A DNA stretch of 10,494 nucleotides, taken from contig JASJYE010000057.1 of NCBI GenBank assembly GCA_030123645.1, forward strand, positions 1 to 10,494. The letters run 5' to 3'. The position numbers and the translations under genes were made by a program. Shown piece after piece: positions 1-6,111 of the stretch. The DNA is from Candidatus Hydrogenedentota bacterium (GTDB lineage Bacteria; Hydrogenedentota; Hydrogenedentia; Hydrogenedentales; GCA-2746185). Within the stretch, counting starts at the first letter, position 1. Each line of letters opens with the position of its first letter. The notes below the pieces were generated by a model. The model was not told the origin of the DNA, searched no databases, and saw only the letters and a list, made by a program, of their open reading frames with translations.

Positions 1-294
1 CCCGGCTCGGCCGGGATGGTCGTGCGCGTTTCTTTGATGAGCTGCGTGGGCTGCTCGTCCATGCAGATACCAAAGCGGTGGTTCCGGCTGTGTTCTGGTG
101 GCGGCGGAATGTCTGGGCCGTCTGTCCATTAGCAAAGCGGTGGTTCCAGCGGACCAACCAGGACCATCGGCATCCACCGCCAGCAAAATGTTGGCATGCT
201 TAATCCTATACGCCTGGGTCATTCCCTTGCTCACCAGTTGCTCCAGCATAGAGTGTTCCTCACCTCTCAGCCGCACGACATACTTCTTGTTCAT
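1..294 (-). pseudogene. IS630-family transposase remnant, internally deleted, cut by window edge
   Basis: Reading the minus strand from the ATG at 292-294, the first 57 or so codons give an IS630-type helix-turn-helix start (MNKKYVVRLRGEEHSMLEQL, later YRIKHANILLAVDADGPGW). In intact family members this is followed by about 100 residues of DNA-binding region. Here it is missing. In a different reading frame, about 100 bases on, the start of the DDE catalytic domain appears (GICMDEQPTQLIKETRTTIP, with the first catalytic Asp in CMDE), running to base 1. The two parts are out of frame, so no working transposase can be made. A good ribosome binding site (GGAAGGAG, 302-309) stands 7 bases before the ATG, so the 5' end is intact. 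Bases 295-377 are probably the non-coding end of the element. The terminal repeat cannot be checked because the other end lies outside the window. The family call is strong from motif memory; the size of the deletion is inferred. Confidence 0.85.
71..147. repeat. 15-bp direct repeat bracketing the transposase deletion junction
   Basis: The 15-mer CAAAGCGGTGGTTCC occurs exactly at 71-85 and again at 133-147, a period of 62 bases. The segment lies between the helix-turn-helix part and the catalytic part of the broken transposase, that is, where the missing middle should be. The period is not a multiple of three, which fits the frame change. It is either a duplication that arose with the deletion, or one and a quarter units of an inserted repeat. 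Confidence 0.8.
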
Positions 295-377
295 GTCGAT
301 TCTCCTTCCGGGCTTAGTTGCCCTAAAAGGAATATCGGCAATCTCATGCAATCACTAAAATCAAACGAAATGAACTA

Positions 378-1388
378 CTAGAGCTTGGGCGAAGGCTGGA
401 AAAGTTTTGTCCAGAATCCTCTCCAAGGGCGCCGGGGCCGCTTCGAAAGTGCCTTAGGGTGAATAGGCGCGGCCGCGCTTTGTGGGCCTGGGAGGGGCGA
501 AAATTCGGGGGGGGTCGCTTGTGCGGGCGGCGCTATCGGTTTCGCGGGGACGCCGGCCCTTCCTTCTTGCTCTTGCATCGCCATCGCGTGTTTGAAGATC
601 AGTTTCAGCGCCCGCCCGAGCTGCGCGGCCGACCCGAACCTGTCCTCGGGGTTCTCGGCCATGCAACGGGCGACAAAGGCATCGACCTCGGGTGGCAGAG
701 CGGGTACGCGCTGCGTCAATGGAGTGCCGTCCGTAGGCAGTTTGCCGGAGAGCATCTCGTAAAACATCACGCCGAGAGAATAAATGTCCGCGCGATGGTC
801 GACGTTCTTCGCATCGATGCGCTGCTCCGGCGCGCAGTATTGGATTTTACCGAGGCTCACGCCGATGCGCGTGAGGTCGGCATCCATGCTGTCGAGTTTC
901 GCCAGTCCGAAATCGAGCAGCTTGACCGTGCCGTCTCTCGTCACCATGACGTTCTCGGGCGACAGATCGCGATGAATCGTGAATTTGTGCGCGTGGTCGA
1001 GTGCGCTGCAGAGCATGCCAATAACGCGTACCGTCGAGCCGAGTCCGAAGGCCTTGCCGGTATTCTTCTTGCGCTCGCGCATCCAGGCGCGCACGCTTTT
1101 CCCCTCGATGTACTCCATCGTGTAGTAGAGAATCTTGTCGACTTCGCCGGCGTCGTAGATCTTGACGACGCAGGGGTGGTTAATCCGTCTCGCGGCATTT
1201 ACTTCCCGGGCGAATCGGCGGACGGCCTGTCTGTTCGCGGCGTATTTGGGCAGGAGCGTCTTGAGCGCCCGGCGCTTCTGCGTCTTGTGGTCTTTGACGA
1301 GGTAGACCATGCCCATGCCGCCGCGGCCGAGCTCCTTGAGGATCTCGTAACGGTCCGCGAAGAAATCGCCTACCTCGAAATCTGCCAT
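378..1388 (-). CDS. Hanks-type serine/threonine protein kinase, cytosolic
   Basis: A 336-residue protein that should transfer phosphate from ATP to Ser/Thr of target proteins. All core motifs are present: glycine loop GRGGMGMV (21-28), ATP-anchoring Lys43 in ALK, a helix-C Glu near 62, HRDLSPEN (139-146) with catalytic Asp141 and metal-binding Asn146, DFG (159-161) and APE (186-188). The Lys usual after HRDL is Ser here, a variant I recall from myxobacterial and planctomycete kinases. The kinase domain ends near 265. A Pro/Ala-rich linker follows and then a basic, aromatic tail (KRPRRPWRGFWTKLF, 317-330). No membrane segment, PASTA or other sensor domain is seen, so the protein is probably soluble or peripherally attached through the tail. 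The start is supported by AGAGGG before the ATG. The gene begins 36 bases after the isomerase-like gene, so the two may share a transcript. Substrates are unknown. The stop lies next to the IS630 remnant. Confidence 0.93.
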   Translation of the reverse strand: MADFEVGDFFADRYEILKELGRGGMGMVYLVKDHKTQKRRALKTLLPKYAANRQAVRRFAREVNAARRINHPCVVKIYDAGEVDKILYYTMEYIEGKSVRAWMRERKKNTGKAFGLGSTVRVIGMLCSALDHAHKFTIHRDLSPENVMVTRDGTVKLLDFGLAKLDSMDADLTRIGVSLGKIQYCAPEQRIDAKNVDHRADIYSLGVMFYEMLSGKLPTDGTPLTQRVPALPPEVDAFVARCMAENPEDRFGSAAQLGRALKLIFKHAMAMQEQEGRAGVPAKPIAPPAQATPPEFSPLPGPQSAAAPIHPKALSKRPRRPWRGFWTKLFQPSPKL

Positions 1389-1424
1389 GACTGCCCTCTT
1401 GGAGTCCTGCCGCCGCCGGCCGAC

Positions 1425-2366
1425 CTAGCCTCGCAGCTTCTCGAGCAGTTTCTTCGCCGCTTTGATGCCGTCGAACTCGCTGAGGCGGTTGCCTTCGTAT
1501 TCGATGCCGATGTAGCCGTGGTAGCCGTGGGTATCGACCACGTTGGCGATGATGCGCTCGAAGTCGAGCTTCGTCTCGAGGCCGGTCTCGTCGTCAAAGT
1601 CGTAGCATTTCGCGCTGACGGCCTTCGCGTAGGGCATCATGCGGTCGATGGCGTCGTAGAGATCGACCTCGGCGGGGAAGTTCCCGAAATCGGGCAAAGT
1701 GCCGAAGCGTTCGTGGTCGACCTTCTTTATCAGCGGGATCAACGCATCGGGATAGGACGAGGGGCCAAAGTGGTTTTCGACAATGACGTCGATGTTGTTG
1801 GCGTCGCCGTGGTCGCAGATTTTCCGGAAGGGCGACACGGAGCGGTCGATGAAAGCCTGCACCTCTTCGGGATGCTGCATGATGTCTCTCGAATACCCGG
1901 CCCAGTTCATCCGTACCGAGTGGCAGCCCATGCCGGCGGCGATGTCGATCCATTCGTTGTGGCTTTCGACGGCCTTTTCGCGCGCGTCCTCGGAGTCGGC
2001 GCCGACGTTGCCCGCGCCGTCGATCATGATGAGGAGGATCTTGACGTCGTGGGCGGCGGCGTTCTTGATGAACTGGTCGATGTAGGATTTGCCGGTGGAG
2101 GCGAGCATGCGGTTGACGAGTTCGATGGCCTCGATGCCGAATTCCTCTCGCGAGAGTTTGGGCATGTCGAGCATGGGCGTTTGGCCGTCCCGGGTGCCGA
2201 TGGTGCGGTGTAGCGACCAAGCGGCGAGCGAGATGCCGTATTCCCGCGTGGCCGCATGGGCGAGCCGCCCATGTCCCGTTTTCGCGGGCGTCTTAGCTGC
2301 AATCCACCCTGCCGCGCCGGCTGCGCCCAGCCTGACGAATGTCCTGCGCGAGACCTGCTTTGCCAT
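1425..2366 (-). CDS. Tat-exported sugar phosphate isomerase/epimerase-like TIM-barrel protein
   Basis: A 313-residue protein of the AP endonuclease family 2 / xylose isomerase-like TIM-barrel class. The N-terminus carries a twin-arginine signal: SRRTFVRLGAAGAAG (6-20) and an Ala-rich stretch, so the folded, probably metal-containing enzyme should be exported. Likely metal ligands are Glu197 (IDVIVENHFG), Asp226 (GTLPDFGNFP) and Glu289 (GYIGIEYEG). The fourth ligand, often His in this superfamily, would fall in AVSAKCYDFD (249-258), where no His is seen. Substrate is unknown; relatives act on sugars or keto-sugars such as inositol derivatives. The ATG at 2366 is chosen over an ATG at 2495 because GAGGAG lies 6 bases before it, the Tat motif follows at once, and the extra 43 residues would be translated from repeat DNA. 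Codons 30-36 (TGHGRLA) come from a palindromic repeat. It lies upstream of the kinase gene. Confidence 0.85.
   Translation of the reverse strand: MAKQVSRRTFVRLGAAGAAGWIAAKTPAKTGHGRLAHAATREYGISLAAWSLHRTIGTRDGQTPMLDMPKLSREEFGIEAIELVNRMLASTGKSYIDQFIKNAAAHDVKILLIMIDGAGNVGADSEDAREKAVESHNEWIDIAAGMGCHSVRMNWAGYSRDIMQHPEEVQAFIDRSVSPFRKICDHGDANNIDVIVENHFGPSSYPDALIPLIKKVDHERFGTLPDFGNFPAEVDLYDAIDRMMPYAKAVSAKCYDFDDETGLETKLDFERIIANVVDTHGYHGYIGIEYEGNRLSEFDGIKAAKKLLEKLRG
2255..2273. repeat. 19-bp palindromic element inside the Tat-linker coding sequence
   Basis: CATGGGCG-AGC-CGCCCATG is a perfect 8-bp inverted repeat around a 3-base loop. It lies in frame in the isomerase-like gene, in the low-constraint linker between the Tat signal and the barrel, and encodes GHGRLAH. 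Its shape suggests a mobile or dispersed intergenic repeat that was tolerated there; dispersal is inferred. Confidence 0.7.
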
Positions 2367-2372
2367 GGTGCT

Positions 2373-2378
2373 CTCCTC
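2373..2378 (-). promoter_or_regulatory. Ribosome binding site GAGGAG deciding the isomerase-like start
   Basis: GAGGAG on the minus strand with 6 bases to the ATG at 2364-2366. It supports this start over the longer frame that begins at 2495 and reads through the tandem repeat. Confidence 0.8.
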
Positions 2379-2381
2379 GAA

Positions 2382-2472
2382 CGGGGCACGACCGTGCTTC
2401 CAATTGCGTGAACCGCGTCGCTTCCGACGCCCGGGGCACGACCGTGCTTCCAACTTGCGTGAACGGCGTCGC
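2382..2472. repeat. Tandem pair of ~41-bp palindrome-bearing repeats
   Basis: Two near-identical units, 2382-2421 and 2432-2472, start 50 bases apart and differ by one inserted base and one substitution. Each holds the 12-bp inverted repeat GCACGACCGTGC (2387-2398 and 2437-2448). Between them the minus strand can form a GCGTCG-GAAG-CGACGC hairpin (2415-2430). The array ends three bases from the GAGGAG ribosome binding site of the isomerase-like gene, so three hairpins would sit in its leader if transcription starts upstream. There are too few units, and no proper spacer, for a CRISPR array. Confidence 0.85.
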
Positions 2473-2519
2473 CTGTGATACCCGGGATCTCCCATGGTAC
2501 TCGATAGTTGGCGGCCGGT

Positions 2520-3434
2520 CTAGCCCGTAGGCTCCGGGGCAGGAGCCGGGGCGGCGGGCTGTGGCGGTTGCGTTTGCAGCACGCGGCCGACGGCGAAGAG
2601 GGTGAATTTGTAGAGAATGACGGCGCTGAGGAGGGGAAAGACGAGCAGTTCAAACAAGATGATGAGCACATAGTAGAGGAAGGCGAGAAGGCTGAGACGG
2701 AACGCCTCGCCGATGCGGTTCACGATGCGCAGCATGCCCGATTGGATTTCGTCGAAGCTCCGGCTGGGCTGGAGGATGGAAATCTTCTCTTTGAGTTGGA
2801 GGAATTCGATCGCAGACCTCTCCAGTTGTACGTTGAACGCGTTGATGGCGTCGTAGTGCTTGTCTTTGAGCGAAGTGGTGTAGCGTTGGCTCAGCACGTC
2901 CGTCAGCAGTAACGAGAGCGGTGCGACGTAGGCGACCAGTATCCCGAGCAGAATGCAGCGCCGGCTCCACAGGCGCAGGTCGAGCCTTGGCACGGTGGCG
3001 GCGAGCGCGACGCCGGAGAGCACGAAACCGATTCCGATGAGAACGATGCCCAGGAACAGGAGTTCGGTTTCTAAGAGGAGCTTGTAGAAGCCGAGGACCA
3101 TGAAGGCATAAAGAAAGGCGCGCCAGAAAAAATCGACATAGTCGTAGGCCGGTTGAACGATGTCGCCGACTTGCAGTTCGAAGCCCACGCCGACGCTGCT
3201 GCCTTCGATCATGGCTAGGCTTGCCTTGACGGCGGTAATAAGCAGGAAGGTCGCCATGTCGCGTTCGAGCGTGTCGTCAAGCAGCGCAATGGCGTGGTCG
3301 TTGAGCGCGGTGTAGAAGGTCAGGTCGGCGACGCGGCCGCTATCGAGAACGCAGAGCGCTCCGAACGCAACGAGTACGATAGCGCCCACGATTCGGAGGT
3401 GTTTCGCCCTTAGGAAGGCCCGGATTCTGGACAT
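2520..3434 (-). CDS. Multi-pass membrane protein of unknown function
   Basis: A 304-residue protein I do not recognise. Hydrophobic segments lie near residues 14-31, 105-122, 123-147, 159-178 and 247-283 (the last long enough for two passes), suggesting five or six membrane helices. Between the first two is a polar stretch (32-104) with the look of an extracytoplasmic domain. Residues 180-245 form a soluble, helix-rich loop with a heptad-like middle (NVQLERSAIEFLQLKEK). The C-terminus is a Pro/Ala-rich tail (QPPQPAAPAPAPEPTG). The ATG at 3434 is preferred over an in-frame GTG at 3458 because GGGGGAG stands 6 bases before the ATG. It lies about 100 bases downstream of hpt and 153 bases upstream of the isomerase-like gene, with no overlap to either, so no functional link can be drawn. 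The protein is clearly coding: the hydrophobic pattern is continuous and the start signal is strong. Confidence 0.8.
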   Translation of the reverse strand: MSRIRAFLRAKHLRIVGAIVLVAFGALCVLDSGRVADLTFYTALNDHAIALLDDTLERDMATFLLITAVKASLAMIEGSSVGVGFELQVGDIVQPAYDYVDFFWRAFLYAFMVLGFYKLLLETELLFLGIVLIGIGFVLSGVALAATVPRLDLRLWSRRCILLGILVAYVAPLSLLLTDVLSQRYTTSLKDKHYDAINAFNVQLERSAIEFLQLKEKISILQPSRSFDEIQSGMLRIVNRIGEAFRLSLLAFLYYVLIILFELLVFPLLSAVILYKFTLFAVGRVLQTQPPQPAAPAPAPEPTG

Positions 3435-3440
3435 GACGCG

Positions 3441-3447
3441 CTCCCCC
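3441..3447 (-). promoter_or_regulatory. Ribosome binding site GGGGGAG of the membrane protein gene
   Basis: GGGGGAG on the minus strand, 6 bases before the ATG at 3434. It decides between this ATG and the GTG eight codons further upstream, inside which the ribosome binding site itself would be coding. Confidence 0.7.
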
Positions 3448-3479
3448 TTTGTCCCCACGCATTAACTGTAGAACAATCT

Positions 3480-3494
3480 GTGGCGCTTTGCCAC
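3480..3494 (-). terminator. Weak hairpin downstream of hpt, possible terminator
   Basis: GTGGC-AAAGC-GCCAC forms a perfect 5-bp stem in the transcript just past the hpt stop, followed by AGATTGTTCT, which is only partly T-rich. It could end the tilS-hpt transcript before the membrane protein gene, but the stem is short and the T-tract poor. Confidence 0.25.
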
Positions 3495-3534
3495 TGTGTA
3501 TGTGCGGATTTCCCGGGACGAGCGGCCAGCTCCT

Positions 3535-4059
3535 CTAATCCGAAGGCTCGAGGACGTATACGTCGGGGAGTTCGCGGTATTGTTCCTCGTAGTCCATGCC
3601 GTAGCCGACGACGAAGTGGTCGTCCAATTCAAAGCCGATGTACTGGCCCTCGAGGTCGACTTTGCGGCGGGCGGGCTTGTCGAAGAGCGAACAGATGGCA
3701 ACGCTGGCGGGGCGATCGGCCTGCACGCGCTCGAGGATAGCGCGCGCGGTCAGTCCGGTGTCGAGAATGTCTTCGAGGATGACGACGTGCTTTCCGTTCA
3801 GGGGCAGGGAGGGCGGAATCAAGAATTCGACGATTCCCGTGGAGGCGGCGCCGTCGTAGCTCTTGGCGCGGATGAAATCGACGGCGACGGGGATAGTCAG
3901 GTTGCGAATGAGGTCGGATCCGAAATGCAGGCCGCCTTTGAGGACGATCAGCGCGACGACCTCGCGTCCCTGGTAGTCCTGGGAGAGTTGTGTGGCGAGG
4001 CTTGCGACCCTCTGCTGAATCTGGGAGGCGGTGTATAGGGGCGTGTTACTCAGTTTCAT
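3535..4059 (-). CDS. hpt: Hypoxanthine phosphoribosyltransferase
   Basis: A 174-residue purine salvage enzyme that converts hypoxanthine (often also guanine) and PRPP to the nucleotide, in the cytosol. The PRPP-binding motif VVILEDILDTGLT is at 92-104 with the acidic pair Glu97-Asp98, preceded by the pyrophosphate loop LKGG (40-43) and the flexible-loop KSYDG (66-70). The purine-binding end is VDLEGQYIGFELDDHFVVGYGMDY (134-157, given here with its key Lys133 just before), followed by the typical YRELPDVYVLEP close. Length is normal for the family. The start at 4059 overlaps the last 14 bases of tilS (shared ATGAAACTGAGTAA), with GAGG upstream inside tilS, so it is translationally coupled. A longer frame to 4266 would be out-of-frame tilS sequence. 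The tilS-hpt order is a long-known arrangement, for example in Bacillus, where ftsH follows; ftsH is not here. Confidence 0.95.
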   Translation of the reverse strand: MKLSNTPLYTASQIQQRVASLATQLSQDYQGREVVALIVLKGGLHFGSDLIRNLTIPVAVDFIRAKSYDGAASTGIVEFLIPPSLPLNGKHVVILEDILDTGLTARAILERVQADRPASVAICSLFDKPARRKVDLEGQYIGFELDDHFVVGYGMDYEEQYRELPDVYVLEPSD

Positions 4060-5437
4060 CCACGACCTCGATTTGGATCCACCTTGTTGTCCGGTCGGTG
4101 ACGGCGGCGTTGGCGGAGACGGCGTGGCCAATGATCCAGACGATCTCGCCTTGGGCGGTGAGAAGCAGCTTCTTGTCTCGTTGCGCCGGCGGGATACCGA
4201 GGTCGCAGAAATAGTCCTTGAGCTTGCGCGTGCCGCCGAGCCCGAGTGGGGCGATACGGTCTCCATCGCGCCGGTGCCGCACGATTACCTCGCCGGCCAT
4301 GCTGTCTGCATCGACGACTTGGCGGCGCGGTGTGCAGTACGACGACAGCGATTCGACCGGCGGGGCCTCGAGGGCTGTCAAGACAATACGTTTTCCGAAG
4401 GCCGGCGTCTCGCCTGGGACGGTCACGGGCACCTCGCTCCGGTCGACAGGATGCTGCGGCGATTGGGCGATCTCGACGGCGTCCTTGCCGGAGACGAGTT
4501 GCACGCCGCTGCCGAGATCGAAGCGCTTGCCGCTCGCCGTGCCGGTGATGAAGTCGACGGCTTGGTCGTCCCGCTGGAAGTCGGGTTCGGCGCCGTAGCG
4601 CCACGCGAGCTCGATCACGGCGCGTCGCTGGAGAGCGCGATGGCCCTCGCGAAACTCCTTGCGCTGGATGGCGCCCTCGGTGGAGACGCAACGCTGCATG
4701 AATTCGGCGGTCATCGATGCGAGGAGGTCGTTCTCGGTACGCTGGGCGTCGCTCAATCGGCCGAGGGCCTCGCGAACGCGCGGGTTGTACTCGTGGCGGA
4801 TCTGGGGAATCAGCTCATGCCGGATTCGGTTACGTACAAAACCGATGTCGAGGTTGGACTCGTCGTGGCAATGGGCGTGGCCCCGCTCGCGCAGGTAGGC
4901 GAGGATGTCGTCGCGGGTGAGTCGAAAGAGCGGCCGAACGATCGGCATGCCCTCGCGCAGCCCTTTCGGGGGAATGCCCCCGAGTCCACGCGGCGACGTT
5001 CCCCGGAGCACGCGCATGAGGACGGTCTCGGCCTGGTCGTCGGCGTGGTGGCCGGTGGCGATGGCGGCGCATGCGCCGGCTTTGGCCGTCTCGACGAGGA
5101 AGGCGTAGCGGGCTTCCCGGGCGTATTCTTCGAAGGACATGGGTGAATCGGCGGCCTCGGCGGCGATGTCTCGTCCGGCGGAATAGAGCGGGACGGCCAG
5201 CTCGGCGGCGAGGTTTTTGACGAAGGCGGCGTCCTCGGCACTGGCGCCGCCGCGTGTTTGGTGATCGAAGTGCGCGATGTGGAAGGGGATTTTTAGGTCG
5301 GCAAGCACGTGCGCGAGCGCGACCGAATCCGGCCCGCCCGATACTGCGGCCAGCACCGGTGCATTCCCGGGAAGCATGTCGAACTCGCGCAAGGTCGCGC
5401 GGACGACTTCGAGGGAGGCGTTCGCCGATAGGGACAT
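4046..5437 (-). CDS. tilS: tRNA(Ile)-lysidine synthetase
   Basis: A 463-residue enzyme that uses ATP to attach lysine to C34 of tRNA-Ile2(CAU), changing its decoding from AUG to AUA and its charging from Met to Ile. The N-terminal PP-loop ATPase shows SGGPDS (33-38), HFDHQTRGG (56-64), ATGHHADDQAET (127-138), RGTSPRGLGGI (145-155) and NRIRHELIP (203-211). A middle helical domain follows (about 220-300), and the C-terminal TilS domain has DGDRIAPLGLGGTRKLKDYF (391-410) and IPPAQRDKKLLL (415-426). This is the long, E. coli-like form. The frame stays open upstream to 5497, but those 20 codons lie partly in the tRNA gene; ATG 5437 is chosen, with GGAG 10 bases before it. The gene lies 27 bases after the tRNA(CAU) and overlaps hpt by 14 bases. 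The motifs set it apart from LarE, another PP-loop protein. Confidence 0.96.
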   Translation of the reverse strand: MSLSANASLEVVRATLREFDMLPGNAPVLAAVSGGPDSVALAHVLADLKIPFHIAHFDHQTRGGASAEDAAFVKNLAAELAVPLYSAGRDIAAEAADSPMSFEEYAREARYAFLVETAKAGACAAIATGHHADDQAETVLMRVLRGTSPRGLGGIPPKGLREGMPIVRPLFRLTRDDILAYLRERGHAHCHDESNLDIGFVRNRIRHELIPQIRHEYNPRVREALGRLSDAQRTENDLLASMTAEFMQRCVSTEGAIQRKEFREGHRALQRRAVIELAWRYGAEPDFQRDDQAVDFITGTASGKRFDLGSGVQLVSGKDAVEIAQSPQHPVDRSEVPVTVPGETPAFGKRIVLTALEAPPVESLSSYCTPRRQVVDADSMAGEVIVRHRRDGDRIAPLGLGGTRKLKDYFCDLGIPPAQRDKKLLLTAQGEIVWIIGHAVSANAAVTDRTTRWIQIEVVDETE

Positions 5438-5464
5438 CGCGGGCGATCTCCGGGCAAGAAAAAG

Positions 5465-5541
5465 TGGTAGCGGTGCAGGGACTCGAACCCCGGACACGTG
5501 GATTATGATTCCACTGCTCTAACCAACTGAGCTACACCGCC
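5465..5541 (-). tRNA. tRNA with anticodon CAU, probably elongator tRNA-Met
   Basis: The minus strand folds as a complete 77-base tRNA with encoded CCA. Acceptor GGCGGTG pairs with CACCGCT (G1-U72 wobble), the D arm is GCTC-AGTTGGTTA-GAGC, the anticodon stem GTGGA/TCCAC holds loop ATCATAA with anticodon CAT at 5505-5507, variable loop GTGTC, T stem CGGGG/CCCTG with loop TTCGAGT, discriminator A73. A standard seven-base acceptor without the three G-C anticodon-stem pairs of initiators argues against initiator tRNA. The GGCGG...CCGCU-A acceptor matches elongator tRNA-Met as I recall it from Bacillus; tRNA-Ile2, which also has a CAU gene anticodon, is not fully excluded. It precedes tilS by 27 bases and probably shares its transcript. 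Confidence 0.95.
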
Positions 5542-5682
5542 ACGGGAAAACGTAACATAACTTTAGCATAGGTACGGAGGTTGCTTCTAACGCTCTCTCC
5601 GATGGGAACCTACGGGCATCAGGTACAGATTGTGCGAATTCGGGCTTAGCCATTGCGGGTTCGACAGAAGATTTTCGTCCAC

Positions 5683-6111
5683 CTAGTCGGAGCGCTTCAA
5701 GAAAACTACAGGTGAGCCATAGTTAGAACCCTCGAAGGCGTCTAAGGTGTGTTCGATATCCTCCAAGTCCCCGCATTTGCTAGTCCATTGCCCATTTTTG
5801 AGCTGTCGAGCGGCGTGAGTTGGCTTCCCGGCGCTATCTGCGTAGATAGCCACCTTCAGGAAAGCTTTCTCGAATTCAGCATCTGCGCATTCGCTGTAAC
5901 CAATGGACTCAAAAGCCTCGATAAAGGCTTTGATTGTTTCTTCTCGTGATGCACTTGGCGGCCACTCGTACTCCCCCATTGTGTCCGGCCACCACCAGTT
6001 TTTGTCGTCGCCAGCGGCCCACGCGATGCAGTTGTAAGTGGTTTCCGCAGGGCTAGTGATTTGATGGGGCGTCGCAGAGAGATTGGGGAACAGTAGCACC
6101 AAGTCATTCAT
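5683..6111 (-). CDS. Small protein of the NCIAWA type (probably DUF7689)
   Basis: A 142-residue protein that matches, from memory, a recurring unnamed family now probably called DUF7689. Its marks are ITSPAETTYNCIAWAAGD (18-35), a Trp-rich block WWWPDTMGEYEWPP (39-52), a helical part ETIKAFIEAFESIGYSEC (58-75), VAIYADSAGKPTHAARQLKN (87-106), WTSKCGDLEDIEH (109-121) and SPVVFLKR (133-140). Cys28 in NCIAWA, His99 in THAARQ and acidic residues at 117-118 are spaced as in a papain/NlpC-like cysteine hydrolase (Cys on a helix, His on a following strand). This is an inference; no such activity is known to me. It is the last gene of the cassette: its ATG overlaps the stop of the previous gene (ATGAATGA), and with no clear ribosome binding site it probably depends on coupling. 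No signal peptide or membrane segment is seen. Composition is AT-richer than the flanks. Confidence 0.85.
   Translation of the reverse strand: MNDLVLLFPNLSATPHQITSPAETTYNCIAWAAGDDKNWWWPDTMGEYEWPPSASREETIKAFIEAFESIGYSECADAEFEKAFLKVAIYADSAGKPTHAARQLKNGQWTSKCGDLEDIEHTLDAFEGSNYGSPVVFLKRSD

Noticed and set aside
98..381. Short plus-strand open frames over the transposase remnant
   Set aside because: They are antisense to clear IS630 transposase coding sequence.
459..2213. Very long open frame on the plus strand opposite the kinase and isomerase-like genes
   Set aside because: It is a composition artefact: GC-rich third positions keep the antisense frame free of stops. The encoded sequence has no domain-like pattern, while the minus strand carries complete kinase and barrel motifs.
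2382..2472. CRISPR array
   Set aside because: Only two units with a 10-base gap, palindromic inside; no array of regular spacers and no cas genes.
4060..4266. Longer hpt start within tilS
   Set aside because: It would read tilS out of frame for 69 codons; the family's usual N-terminus begins at the ATG at 4059, with GAGG upstream.
4031..5146. Long open frame on the plus strand opposite tilS
   Set aside because: Same artefact; tilS on the other strand has all family motifs and a normal length.
4046..5437. The PP-loop protein as the missing LarE of the lar pathway
   Set aside because: The C-terminal GGTRKLKDYF domain and the NRIRHELIP motif are specific to TilS.
5438..5497. Longer tilS start inside the tRNA gene
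   Set aside because: The added residues are translated tRNA sequence, and a ribosome binding site stands before the ATG at 5437.
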